DNA from: Chara braunii
Lineage: Eukaryota > Streptophyta > Charophyceae > Charales > Characeae
Reading direction: 5' to 3'
DNA length: 22,038 bases
NCBI GenBank assembly: GCA_003427395.1
Contig: BFEA01000411.1
Span: forward strand, 1,028,567-1,050,604
The position numbers were made by a program, and so were the translations under genes. The notes under the pieces were generated by a model, which saw only the letters and a list, made by a program, of their open reading frames with translations, was not told the origin of the DNA and made no database searches. Below are positions 9,504 through 18,381 of this stretch, piece after piece (position 1 is the first letter of the stretch; every line of letters starts with the position of its first letter).

Positions 9504-9947
9504 TCAGAGGGTCCCAATGATAGGATCACTCTCATAACCCTTCCGGATTTGTTCCTTCAATTCATTCCCGATATCGAGGTAGGAGACAATGGTACGAAAG
9601 ACATGGTTCTTTCGCACGGTCGCAATGATGGGATTCCAAATAGGATCACTCTCATAACCTTTCCGAACTTGTTCCTTCAGTTCATTCCCGATAGCGAGGT
9701 AGGAGACATTGGTTCGAAAGACGTCGGCGCGCCTGGACAAAGCATCCGCAACCACATTAGACTTTCCTTTGATAGTTTTCAATTCAAAATCAAAGGTATC
9801 AATGAATGCGGACCATCTCACTAACTTATCAGAAAGTTTAGGCTGAGTCTTTATCCATTTCATAGTAGAGTGATCTGAATAGACAGTGAAATGCCTCCAT
9901 AACAAGTAGTGCTTCCAAGTGTCCAGTGCAACAACTAAGGCATACAA
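9504..9947 (-). pseudogene. Element 1 RNase H C-terminal half and linker, with internal duplication
   Basis: This open minus-strand frame begins YALVVALDTWKHYLL, then FTVYSDHSTMKWI carries the third RNase H acidic residue (YSDH). VVADALSRR marks the end of RNase H. The linker to integrase then holds two copies of a 40-residue unit, (VFRT..VSYL.IGNELKEQ.RKGYESDP), from a 120-bp duplication. A one-base loss near 9950 separates this frame from the first half of RNase H. Confidence 0.78.
9522..9740. repeat. 120-bp tandem duplication in frame
   Basis: AGGATCACTCTCATAACC occurs at 9522 and 9642, and CATTCCCGATA(T/G)CGAGGTAGGAGACA recurs at the same spacing. The copies differ at scattered sites, so the duplication is not recent. 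Confidence 0.9.
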
Positions 9948-10440
9948 TCCCTTTCATAGGTGCCACTTTCTCTAACGGAAGCCTCATGGACATAAACTCT
10001 TATAGGTTTATATCCTTTTCCGTCGTCTTGCTATAGCATAACTCCAATCCCATACTGACTTGCGTCAGTTGTGACAATCAAGGGAGGAGAAGGATCAACA
10101 ATTTTTAAGACAAGGTAGTGAGTCAGAACTTTCTAAATAACGACTCACAGCCTTTGTCCCATAACCAAATTCTCTGAAGTTTTCTCATAGGAGCAACTAT
10201 CAAAGGAAGTTTCTGACGAACTTCCTATAATAACTAGCAAGTCCTCAAAAATATCTTAACTCAGTTATGGTCTTAGGTTTGGATCAGTCCCGAATTGTTG
10301 TAATCTTCTTTTCCTCGGGCCTTAGTCCTTCCTCTTTCACTATATGCCCTAAGTACAAAACTTTTTTGGGTTCAATTTAAAGTCGCCCTCGCACAACTTC
10401 TGCGAAACCATTCATAGGTGTTTCTTGTGGTCTTCTAGTG
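9948..10440 (-). pseudogene. Element 1 RT connection and RNase H N-terminal half
   Basis: The minus strand shows EEKKITTIRD, a TGA where Trp is normal, then SKPKTITELRYF, another TGA, and GLASYYRKFVRNF: the conserved 'FLGL..YYRrFI' block after RT. Further on, VTTDASQYGIGVML gives the first RNase H Asp, and TYERD the Glu. At least four in-frame stops (several TGA or TAG consistent with C-to-T or G-to-A change) and several frameshifts interrupt it. Confidence 0.7.
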
Positions 10441-11229
10441 TCTTACTATACACTAGAGTGTCATTGAGATAGACTACTACGAACTGATCAAGCCATTAGT
10501 CAAACCCAAAGGCATAACCACACACTCGTAGTGACCATACCTGGTTTGAAAAGTCGTCGTATGTTGATCTTCAGGAGCCACCTCGATTTGGTGGTACCCT
10601 GACTTGAGATCAATCTTACTGAAGTACCTGCAACATTGCAACTGATCCAATAGGTCGTCAATGCGCAAAAGTGGTTCCACGTTTTTCACAGTGACGGAGT
10701 TCAGCCCTTGATAGTCAATGCATATTCGACGTTCACCTTCCTTTTTGGGCACGAATAAGACAGGGGTTCCATAAGGAGATGAGCTAGGGCGAATCCATCC
10801 TTTGTAAGTAAGTTATTGCAGTTGCTTATGCAGATCCTCAAGTTCCCTAGGAGACATTCGATAGATGGGACCCTTGGGAATCTTGCTTCTGGGAATAATC
10901 TCAATCGTGTGCTTTAAAGCACGCTTAATGATTCCCGTCGGCTCAATTTGCAAGTCCTTATATCCATCAAGAAGTTTTTCAATAGAAGAAGGATAGGATG
11001 AGGAACACTCACCTACTCCTTTAACGAGTACCATCATTACATCCTTATAGACCATCGACCTAAAGGTTGAATAACTCATACAACAAAAACACAAGGTTGA
11101 GTCAAACCCAGACCTATGATATAACTTTATTTCGCAAAGCACAGATGTCTCGTCCTTCAGTTTGACAATTTTTTCTTTGAACCTTACCTCTGGGTCCGCT
11201 TCCTCATGCCAATTCATTCCCAAAATCAT
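10441..11229 (-). pseudogene. Element 1 reverse transcriptase with YLND and internal deletion
   Basis: The minus frame opens at the protease end (ILGMNWHEE), then KGPIYRMSPRELEDL, a stop near 10814, [36 protein letters not shown] and [18 protein letters not shown] fingers and the first catalytic Asp (SKIDLK). After VVMPLGLTN the next ~17 residues expected before FVVVY are missing. The catalytic box reads YLND (10460-10471), with Asn for the first Asp of YxDD. The frame then shifts into TLVYSKTLEDHKKHL. Either lesion would abolish activity. Confidence 0.85.
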
Positions 11230-11480
11230 GTCAAACGACCATTTCTTTTCGATTAGGAAAGATACTTCGTGCAGAGTCTTATTTCCTTCCTTAATCCTGA
11301 AGTAACATTCACACGATCGACGTATTCAAAGACAGTGATCGTGCTCTTGTCAACCAACATAGACATGATAGGTCGAGGTAAATCCTTTACCGTCATTCCC
11401 AGATGCAATTTGCAAATTGCCTTCTCTGAGATGCAAAACCGTGTCGATCCTGGATCTAACAGTGCACCTACTCGCATGTG
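11230..11480 (-). pseudogene. Element 1 aspartic protease
   Basis: The minus frame has RVGALLDPGSTRFCIS, the retropepsin active-site block in which the usual D-S/T-G is D-P-G. Downstream it has the flap-like region and then, after a frame break near 11250, the ILGMNW motif at the start of the RT segment (11229). It matures Gag-Pol in functional elements. The Ser-to-Pro change next to the catalytic Asp is likely damaging. Confidence 0.72.
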
Positions 11481-11762
11481 TGCAATCTCAATATCCGCTA
11501 TATTAACTCACCATCAAACTTTCTTAGCCCACTATGAGTTCATTGCCGAGTTCGCCAAGGGATTCAACCAGTGAGACAAAGCAAAGAACAGTGTCAAGGT
11601 GCTCTGGACGATGGGTTGAAGAACAGTCATCCTCTACCTTAAGAGTCGAGTGATTAAAAGGGGTTGTTGGCGCCTTACCTTTATCTTTGTTTAAACCCTT
11701 CGACTCGGTAGGAGCAGATGCTACTCCTACTGGCTACTCGCTTTCGGGTTTCGAATCAACGG

Positions 11763-11804
11763 GCACCATGCTATCATATGACCCACAGTACCACAGTTGA
11801 GGCA
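11763..11804 (-). pseudogene. Element 1 Gag CCHC zinc knuckle
   Basis: CLNCGTVGHMIAWC on the minus strand fits C-x2-C-x4-H-x4-C exactly. It lies between the Gag core and the protease, as in other Ty3/gypsy elements. Sequence between 11480 and 12200 is otherwise a mix of short frames with stops and is presumably the decayed Gag C-terminus. Confidence 0.8.
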
Positions 11805-12201
11805 CTGGCGGTTATCCATCTTGGACAACCATTCCTCACGTATCATTCCCATCTTTTCCCACGGCTTCCCGTACGCAATGCTGGGATGTTAAAAAAACGA
11901 GTGTGGCCTCTTCTTCTTCCATTGACTTTGGCCTCCCTTGTTGGCCATTACAACAGTGATGTCACCTTTCCTAGACTCACTTTCGCCATTACCTCCTCCT
12001 CCCTCAGACTCGTCGAGGGGTAACTTCTCTACAATGTCATCATAAAGAACAAGCAGCATGTGGTCCTGGCGCTTTTGTCGCCGAAGGACGCGCTTACCAT
12101 ACCCACCAACCGGTCCTGACTTTACCACCGAAGCATACGACCCCTTTACCTGTGCGCATCTGCTCCCGTTGGAGAGCGAAATCGCAAAATTGTCGATAAT
12201 T

Positions 12202-13543
12202 CTAATTCCTGGACTTGTCCTTTTCTACGAGTTGTCTGCGAATGGGTTCAGGTAGAGCACGTGAATAGATATTCAGGACCTGGTTGTCCAACCTAGGTAC
12301 TTGCAAAAGACGGTCCACTTTACACGACAAAGCATCAACAGAAGTCCAACATTTCCGGCCTATCGTGGTGAGTTCATCAAAGGCCTTGTCGGCCGTCGTC
12401 TTATCTAAGAATCTCTCCTTTATCTTCTGGAGAAATTGCTTGAGGTTAAGGGTCTTAGCCCACTCACCAATATCCTCGAAGCCAACGGCGTTAGCTTCGG
12501 ACAATACCCACTCTTTGGCCACTCCTCCCAGACATGATGTGGAGAGGGCCACCTAACTTTCAGACCCGACAAGTGCGGTCCCACAATAAGTCTGGATTTC
12601 CTCAATCCATAACAATACGTTTTCATCTTTCTTATTATTATACGTAAACGACAACTTCATCTTTACTTTTTCCTTCCTCTTCGGCTTTTCTACTTCTTTG
12701 GCCGGTTCTCCTTCTTTGGCGGGTTCTTTCTTCTTTTCTGCCGCTTCCTAAGTTTTGGAGGTTTCGGATGTTTCTGGAGTCACTTTCCGCATTGCATCCT
12801 TCGTTAGTTTTTCTTGAGGTTCCTTCTCGACTACCTCCCCCCTGGTCTCCTCCTCAATTCCTACCTTATCCTTCCCTTTCAAGAGTCTGGTCACTGTCTT
12901 CATTGAGGCAGTACTGCTATCAATCTTCTTCTGAAGATGGACAAGGTAGACCATGATAGACTGTAGAATGGATGCCAGCTCGCTACCTGCTTCTTCATAA
13001 TGAAACTTCTGCCTTCGTTCATCCATTATTCTCTCTTGTTCTTCTTCTTGTTTTTACTATCTCCGAAATTCCTCAATCTTTCTTCTTTCTTCTTTCAACG
13101 TGTCTTTTAGTTGCCTGGCGTTTTCCTCCATTATCTTTACAGACAATTGTGGTTCCACGTTCTGTTCTTTCTTTTCTTCTTTTCTTCTTTTCCTTTCCTG
13201 GTCCATCTTTTCCAGATTTTTGACGACATACCGATCAAGGGTCATTCGCCCTTGCTTTATGAGGTTCTCGACTCTCTTACCGGTTTCCATCATCTTAACG
13301 GCTCTCTGCGGCTTTCGCTTTGCCTTCTGCGGCACTCAGATTGAACTGGCCGTGAACCAGCCGTTCAGCTTTTGAATTGGTGCCGCGTATCTCACCAAGA
13401 AGCTGGTGAAGAAGGCCGATCAAAGCCTGCCTTCTCGCATCAATTTGACCACGGGTCCCAAATTCCCCCGCTTCTTCATCAGCATAGACAATGAGAGGGA
13501 TAAGAAAGAAGAAAAGAGGTAAAACGTGTGAGGATGGAGGCAC
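12202..13543 (-). pseudogene. Element 1 Gag (coiled-coil N-terminus and gag core)
   Basis: Reading down from 13543, the minus strand encodes a charged helical region rich in Lys, Glu and Arg (13057-13500, for example NLEKMDQERKRRKEEKK). A second helical segment lies at 12748-13026, and a KKEPAKEGEPAKE-type linker follows. The core starts MKLSFTYNNKKDENV, then LWIEEIQTYC, and LSTSCLGGVAKEWV: the retrotransposon_gag pattern ending in Trp. It ends near 12202. A stop at about 12747 and frameshifts near 13050 and 13320 break it. The true start codon is not clear; the Leu/Phe-rich stretch before 13470 is probably untranslated. Confidence 0.75.
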
Positions 13544-14509
13544 GCAAACATTTCCAGAGCTAACTTATATTTCCCAACGTGTGAATGTCACACAATAAAT
13601 AAAATTAAAAGAAAAAATTAATTCCACCGCACACAAAACTTCTAACTTTGCTGTTTGTTCTACGTATGATGATGTCCTACAGCAAGCGTATAGGTACCAC
13701 AACCACGACGAGTGTGATCAAGACCTCGGTACACAGGTGAGCATGCACAACAACCACAGAACAGCCAGCATGTGAGTGGGACCGCCAACACAACCACAAC
13801 AATCAATTGTTAGCCTGCCTTCCTCTACGGCTGTACCATCTCCAAAAACAATGCAACCGAACACAAGGGCCAGCACGCGATTTGACACTACAACAAATCG
13901 TGAAGCCGTACCGTCTGCCAGCACACAGGTGCACAATGAACACCTCACCCACAACAGCATTCCATGCATGCCACATGTCACCCCCGGAATGCCAAGACAA
14001 CAGCTCTACAGAGTCTGCCACGTTAGCATCAAGGACCTGAAAGGTCTACTAGGGGGATGCCACATCAGCAATGCACGTCTGCAAACACATACAACACTGG
14101 CATGCCACATCAGCTTTCAAGTGTGCAGCACTTCATCAGCAGGCAATCGCAACACAGGTACGTGCCACGTCAGACCATGCCCTGCCAGTAGAGAAATGCC
14201 ACTTCAGCATCCCCACGTCATGCCACGTAGGCAGTGCACCACATCAGCGGTCCCAATCTCACACTTTCTCTCTGGACCAGCGCCACGTCAGCCTGTTGCC
14301 AACGAAGCTCTTGCCAGTATCTCGAAGTCTTCAATGTAGCCATGTCATCACCTTCAAGGGAGGCTGGACGCACGTGCGGTACTCAATGTCTAGACCTGTG
14401 GTATCAACCGCACACGTTAATAAACGTGTTTCATTCCTGCACGTGCGACACCTCCCACTTACCAGGGTGCCACATCAACACCTGACAGCAGATTGCGATG
14501 AAGGACTAT
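13544..14509 (-). other. 5' leader of element 1 with many CCAC(G/A)TCAGC motifs
   Basis: Between Gag and the primer binding site there is about 1 kb without a credible gene. From 13970 to 14480 the plus strand carries about eleven matches or near-matches to GCCAC(G/A)TCAGC, for example at 14059, 14104, 14163, 14198, 14222, 14239, 14282 and 14468. Spacing is roughly 15-60 bp. The plus-strand frame at 13776-14339 is a product of these repeats. From 13544 to 13960 nothing else is seen. Confidence 0.65.
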
Positions 14510-14521
14510 GCTCCAATACCA
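14510..14521 (-). other. Primer binding site of element 1
   Basis: The minus strand reads TGGTATTGGAGC three bases after the LTR end. It matches the usual initiator-Met tRNA site TGGTATCAGAGC at 10 of 12 positions. It primes minus-strand DNA synthesis in active elements. Confidence 0.75.
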
Positions 14522-14524
14522 AAT

Positions 14525-14679
14525 TGTAATGAACCCCAGACTGGAAGATACTCATCAAACGTCGAAGTACAAGTAGTCTCAGATCTGCACAAAGACTCCA
14601 GTTAACATGAAGTGATATCTGATACAATAACTCATTACCAATAGCCGAAGAGAGTGGAGGGAGGATAGAGAAGGGAGAG
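14525..14679 (-). repeat. 5' LTR fragment of element 1 (cut by element 2)
   Basis: It starts TGTAATGAACCCC and aligns with 5769-5925 with scattered differences. It stops matching at 14680, where the terminal TGTTAGATGC of element 2 begins. The rest of this LTR is expected past the right edge of the window. Confidence 0.85.
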
Positions 14680-15983
14680 TGTTAGATGCCCAGTTGGGCG
14701 ATGTACATAGAAACCGAGGATCCGCAATGTGATGAAAAGGATTGAATGGACAATGCAGTGCAAGTAGAATCTCAACAAGCAATGTGCATTCTAATACATA
14801 CAAAATGGTGCTAAATAGCGCACGGAAGACTTGGATACAAATCCTGACCTGACCGGGACTGACCTCATTCACAAAGTATCAGATAGCGACGCAGAATGCT
14901 AGAATGCTAATGACTAGCCCAATCAATGTTTGAACGCAGACCAAACAGACATCGTATCCATCACCAGGTGTGAAGGAGCCTGGCGCTGTACACAGGAAGA
15001 AAGCGCCAAGTCCAGACATACACAGACGAAGAGGAGGGGATCAAACAAAAGGAGGGAGAGAGATGGGAATGTCGTCAACACCAAGTTTTTGTCACAAGTC
15101 CCAAATAATCCCTCGTCATAATGTCTGACGCCCAAAAGTCGAGTCTGGATCCAATTTCACCAAGCTCTCTCTCTCACTCTTCTCTCGTAGTCTGCAGATG
15201 CAGTGAAGTGAGATAAGGAGAGGGTGAGAGGGAGATGGTGGACTGAGAAGAGGAAGAAGAAGAACTCTCTCTCTGTCACAAGCCAGATACTAACCTGTGA
15301 TGTTGGCACTGTGCTGCAGGTACCTCGAAGACGAAGCTGGAGCAACGGCGCTACAGGTAAGTACCTCTGGCCTCCGCCCAATCTCTCTCTCTCTCTAGTG
15401 CTATCCTAGCTATGGCGCCCAGCGCTGGAGACTACAGCTAACCTACTGCGCCCAATGCTGAAGACTAAGGCTAACACTACTACTACTCCTGCAGCGCTCC
15501 CTCCAGAGTGCTGCTGCCGAATCCTAAAGACTACTGCTGCCTCCTGCCTACCAGTGAAGTGCATGGGAAGTCCCTATGTACTACCTCGGCCTGCCTCCTG
15601 ACTGCCTGAAGGGCGAGCCAGGCCGAGCAGGCTGCTCTTGCCAATGCCGAAGTGTGTCAGGGGCTGGCGCTGCAGCAGCTGCTGAGGCTGGCGTGGGAAC
15701 AGGCTAAGTATAGCCTGTTCGCGAACCCCTGGTTCGGTGCCTGAGTTTCAAGGCCGGTCGTTCATCAAGAAAATAGCCCTTCGTTTCAGGCTAAAAAGGC
15801 TATTGCCATTTTTAGTCTGAAACGACACAGGGACTGTAGGCCCCTGTTTTCAGGCTTTCGGGCTGAACAATCACGGGGCCTGTAGGCCCTGGTTTTGAGG
15901 CTTTAAGCCTAAATTTCAGGCTTTCAGCCTGAGGGACGCAGGGCCTGGAAAATGGCCCTCGTGTGCAGGTGCAGCATGTAATA
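14680..15983 (-). repeat. 3' LTR of element 2 (1304 bp)
   Basis: The plus-strand ends are TGTTAGATGC and GCATGTAATA, inverted copies of TGTTACATGC/GCATGTAACA with one change each. The right end touches a C8TCTT tract, the complement of a polypurine tract. The first 172 bp recur inverted at 20857-21028 (four mismatches), and 15032-15222 recurs directly at 21848-22038. Inside are CT runs (15163-15185 and 15386-15397) and a cluster of hairpins (15781-15940) near the U3 start. No coding frame is credible. Confidence 0.85.
15781..15825. repeat. 17-bp stem hairpin in the LTR
   Basis: TCGTTTCAGGCTAAAAA (15781-15797) pairs with TTTTTAGTCTGAAACGA (15809-15825), with one G/T wobble and an 11-nt loop. 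Shorter hairpins built on CAGGCT...AGCCTG follow, for example AGGCTTTAAGCCT and CAGGCTTTCAGCCTG up to about 15932. Confidence 0.9.
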
Positions 15984-15995
15984 CCCCCCCCTCTT
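15984..15995 (-). other. Polypurine tract of element 2
   Basis: The minus strand reads AAGAGGGGGGGG immediately before the LTR terminal TATTACATGC. This is the expected primer for plus-strand DNA synthesis and fixes the LTR edge. Confidence 0.8.
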
Positions 15996-16170
15996 ATAAA
16001 GTCAAGCCGGGGCGAGGGCAAAGCCGACGATCTGAAGGTGGAACCTGGAGGCGGGCGCGGCATGGAGCCGAAGAAACCGGCTTGCCTTGCATCTTGTGTT
16101 CGTAGCGTGCGAGAACGTCGGGAGCTGTTGCTTGAAGTTCCGCACGGGTCAACCAACGGTCAACTCGGTG
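15994..16170 (-). pseudogene. Element 2 chromodomain C-terminal remnant
   Basis: DRWLTRAELQATAPDVLARYE on the minus strand (W, then x-EL, then APDVL..YE) matches the end of a chromovirus chromodomain. It follows the integrase after only a few codons. The normal integrase C-terminal domain and the first half of the chromodomain (some 200 or more residues) are missing, so a deletion lies near 16170-16200. Confidence 0.7.
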
Positions 16171-16190
16171 TGTGCAGTATGCAAAATGCA

Positions 16191-17110
16191 CTAAATACTC
16201 GGTTGGCCTGTAATAGTGTCCAACGGTGAAGTGACCGGCGAGCCGTGCTCAAACTCGAAAGGTGATATCCCGATAGCCAGGTGGATGGAAAAGTTGTAGG
16301 CGAACTCGACATTCGGCAGCCGCTCAACCCAGTCCTTCTGGTCAGGACGGATGAGAGTGCGAAGGAGAACCTGTGCGGTTTGGTGCGCCCTCTCCATTTG
16401 GCCATCGGCCTGAGGGTGGCGAGCTGAACTGGGCTTGTGAGATGAGCCCCGTTGCTTGATGACGCCAACCAAAAATCGAACATGAACCAAGTGTCACGGT
16501 CGCAGACGATTTCCTTGGGGTAACCCTTGGTTCGAATCGAACCGGCGTAGAGAACCTCGCCCAACTCCGATGCCTTGGCATTATCGCAACAAGGCAAAAA
16601 CATGGCGAACTTGGTGAGTCGGTCTACCACCGTGAGAATCCCATCCACTCCGNTCTTGTGCTTGGGGAACGGGCCGGTAATGTCCGTGGCAATCGCTTCC
16701 CTTCGCCTCAGCGGGACCGGCAATGGTCATAACTCGTCGTACGGACGATGGTTGCGCGATTTGCAGCGTCGGCAAACCTCGCATGACTCGCAATAGCGCG
16801 TGACATCGCCGAGAAGGCCGGGCCACCAAAATCGCTCGCAAAGTCGGCCAATCGTGCGATTGACGCCAAAGTGTCCAGTGGCAGGAGCATCGTGGAACTC
16901 GCCAAGAAGCCATGTACGCAAGTGAGGATCCCTCGGTACACAAAGAAGGTCCTTCCCCCGCGTGTGGACAAGCAAGTACCCCTCTTGGATCCGATAGCGA
17001 GAAGGCGCCGGATTAGAAGAGGAGCAATTCGCGTCCTTGTCGCGACACTCGAGGTCGGCTTGGTAGCCGCGGATGAAGTTGTTCCTCAAGTCATCATCGA
17101 TATCGAAGGT
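16191..17110 (-). pseudogene. Element 2 integrase
   Basis: The zinc-binding region is intact in one frame: HDAPATGHFGVNRTIG with CESCEVCRRC (about 16750-16870), preceded by YLLVHTRGKDLLCVP. After a frame break near 16725 the core shows ATDITGPFP (first Asp), VVDRLTKFAMFLP and CDRDTW (second Asp). A frameshift at about 16468 leads to ARHPQADGQMERAHQT (catalytic Glu) and VEFAYNFSIH. All three D-D-E residues can be seen. One base (16653) is unknown. Confidence 0.85.
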
Positions 17111-17580
17111 TGAGTAGACCGCGGTACAATGATCTGAACGTCGTGAAAGAGCATCCGCAAAACGGTTCGACTTCCCGGGGATGTGATCGCAAAAGAAAGT
17201 CGAACTGGTCGATGAAAGCCATCCATCGAGCGATGGTGCTGTTGACGGTGTCTTGGGTCTTATAGAAGACCAACGGATTGTTGTCCGTTACCCATCGAAA
17301 TTGGCTTCGTCCAAGGAGGAAGTGTCGCCACCGTTTGTGCGCGTGCACGAAGGCGAGGAGCTCCTTCTTGCGTGCATCCTCAATGGAATGCACGACGGGC
17401 ACTTTCTTGCTGAAATACTCGACCGGGTGCCAGTCCACACCATCATGTTGCTCAAGGACTGCACCAATGCCATAGCCTAACGCATCCGTAGTGATGCGCG
17501 TAGGCAAAAGCGGGTCGTAAATGTGCAAGACCTCCGCAGATAATAGCGCGGCTTTGAGAGCCAAAAATGATTCCCACGCC
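17094..17580 (-). pseudogene. Element 2 RNase H
   Basis: The minus frame has TTDALGYGIGAVLEQHDG (first Asp), EDARKKELLAFVHAHKRW (Glu) and FRWVTDNNPLVF (third Asp), the D-E-D set of Ty3/gypsy RNase H. A frameshift near 17180 spoils the FADALSRR linker that follows. A stop at about 17580 separates it from the RT connection. The plus-strand frames opposite are shadows. Confidence 0.85.
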
Positions 17581-18369
17581 TAATCTCCGAAGTCAAACGG
17601 CCGATCCTCGCATTGAAGCTTGGTCAAGTGGGCCGCGATCTTCGAGTAGCCTTTGATAAAACGCTGGTAGTAGCCGACAAGGCCAAGGAACGAACGGACA
17701 TCCGTGACATTCCGCGGCTCCGAGCACTCTTGGATGGTTTGAATCTTGTCCGATAGCGGACTGATGCCCTCGGGTGTGACAAAATGGCCCAAGTATTCCA
17801 GCTCTTGCCGGACAAATTCACACTTGTCCGGTTGGCCTTGTACTTGGCGCGGCGGAGCGTCTCCAACACTCGTCGAAGATGCCCAAGATGATCCTCCAAA
17901 GTCCGGCTAAAGACGAGAATATCGTCTAAATAGTGAGCCCAAAAGGCATGACCACCCACTCAAAATGCCCGTACCACTTCTTGAACGCGGATTTGTACCC
18001 ATCATTCGGCCGGCTCGAGATTCGATGATATCCTCATTTCAAATCCAACTTCGAAAAATACCTTGCGCCGCCCAATCGCTTAAGAAGATCGTCGATGCGA
18101 GGAAGAGGCCCCGCATTCTTGACGGTTTGCACGTTGAGCTTGAGATAGTCGATACACAATCGTAGATCCTTGTTCTTCTTCCGAACGAAGAGAACTGGTG
18201 CTCCATATGGGGAGCTACTCAGGCGGATCCAGCCCTTGGCAAACAAGTCGTCGGGTTGCGCGCGGAGGACCTCAAGCTCCTCCTCGCTCATCCGATAGAT
18301 GCAACCTTTTGGCGACACGACACAGGCCTCAAGAACGATCTCATGAGAAATCGGCCGATCGGGCACCAC
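17580..18369 (-). pseudogene. Element 2 reverse transcriptase
   Basis: From 18369 the minus frame encodes [54 protein letters not shown] and [12 protein letters not shown] (18034-18036) then replaces the Ser of LDLKSGYH. GYHRI and WVVMPFGLT follow. About 25 residues are then missing and the frame changes, after which YLDDILVFSRTLEDH appears (YLDD codons 17921-17932, catalytic Asp pair intact). A further shift near 17800 leads to GHFVTPEGISP and FLGLVGYYQRFIKGYS. A stop near 18370 separates RT from the protease frame. Confidence 0.87.
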
Positions 18370-18381
18370 ACCGGTAGGTGA

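Noticed and set aside
13776-14339. 187-codon plus-strand frame
   Set aside because: It is produced by the repeated CCACGTCAGC motifs of the retrotransposon leader; neighbouring frames are also open and no domain is present.
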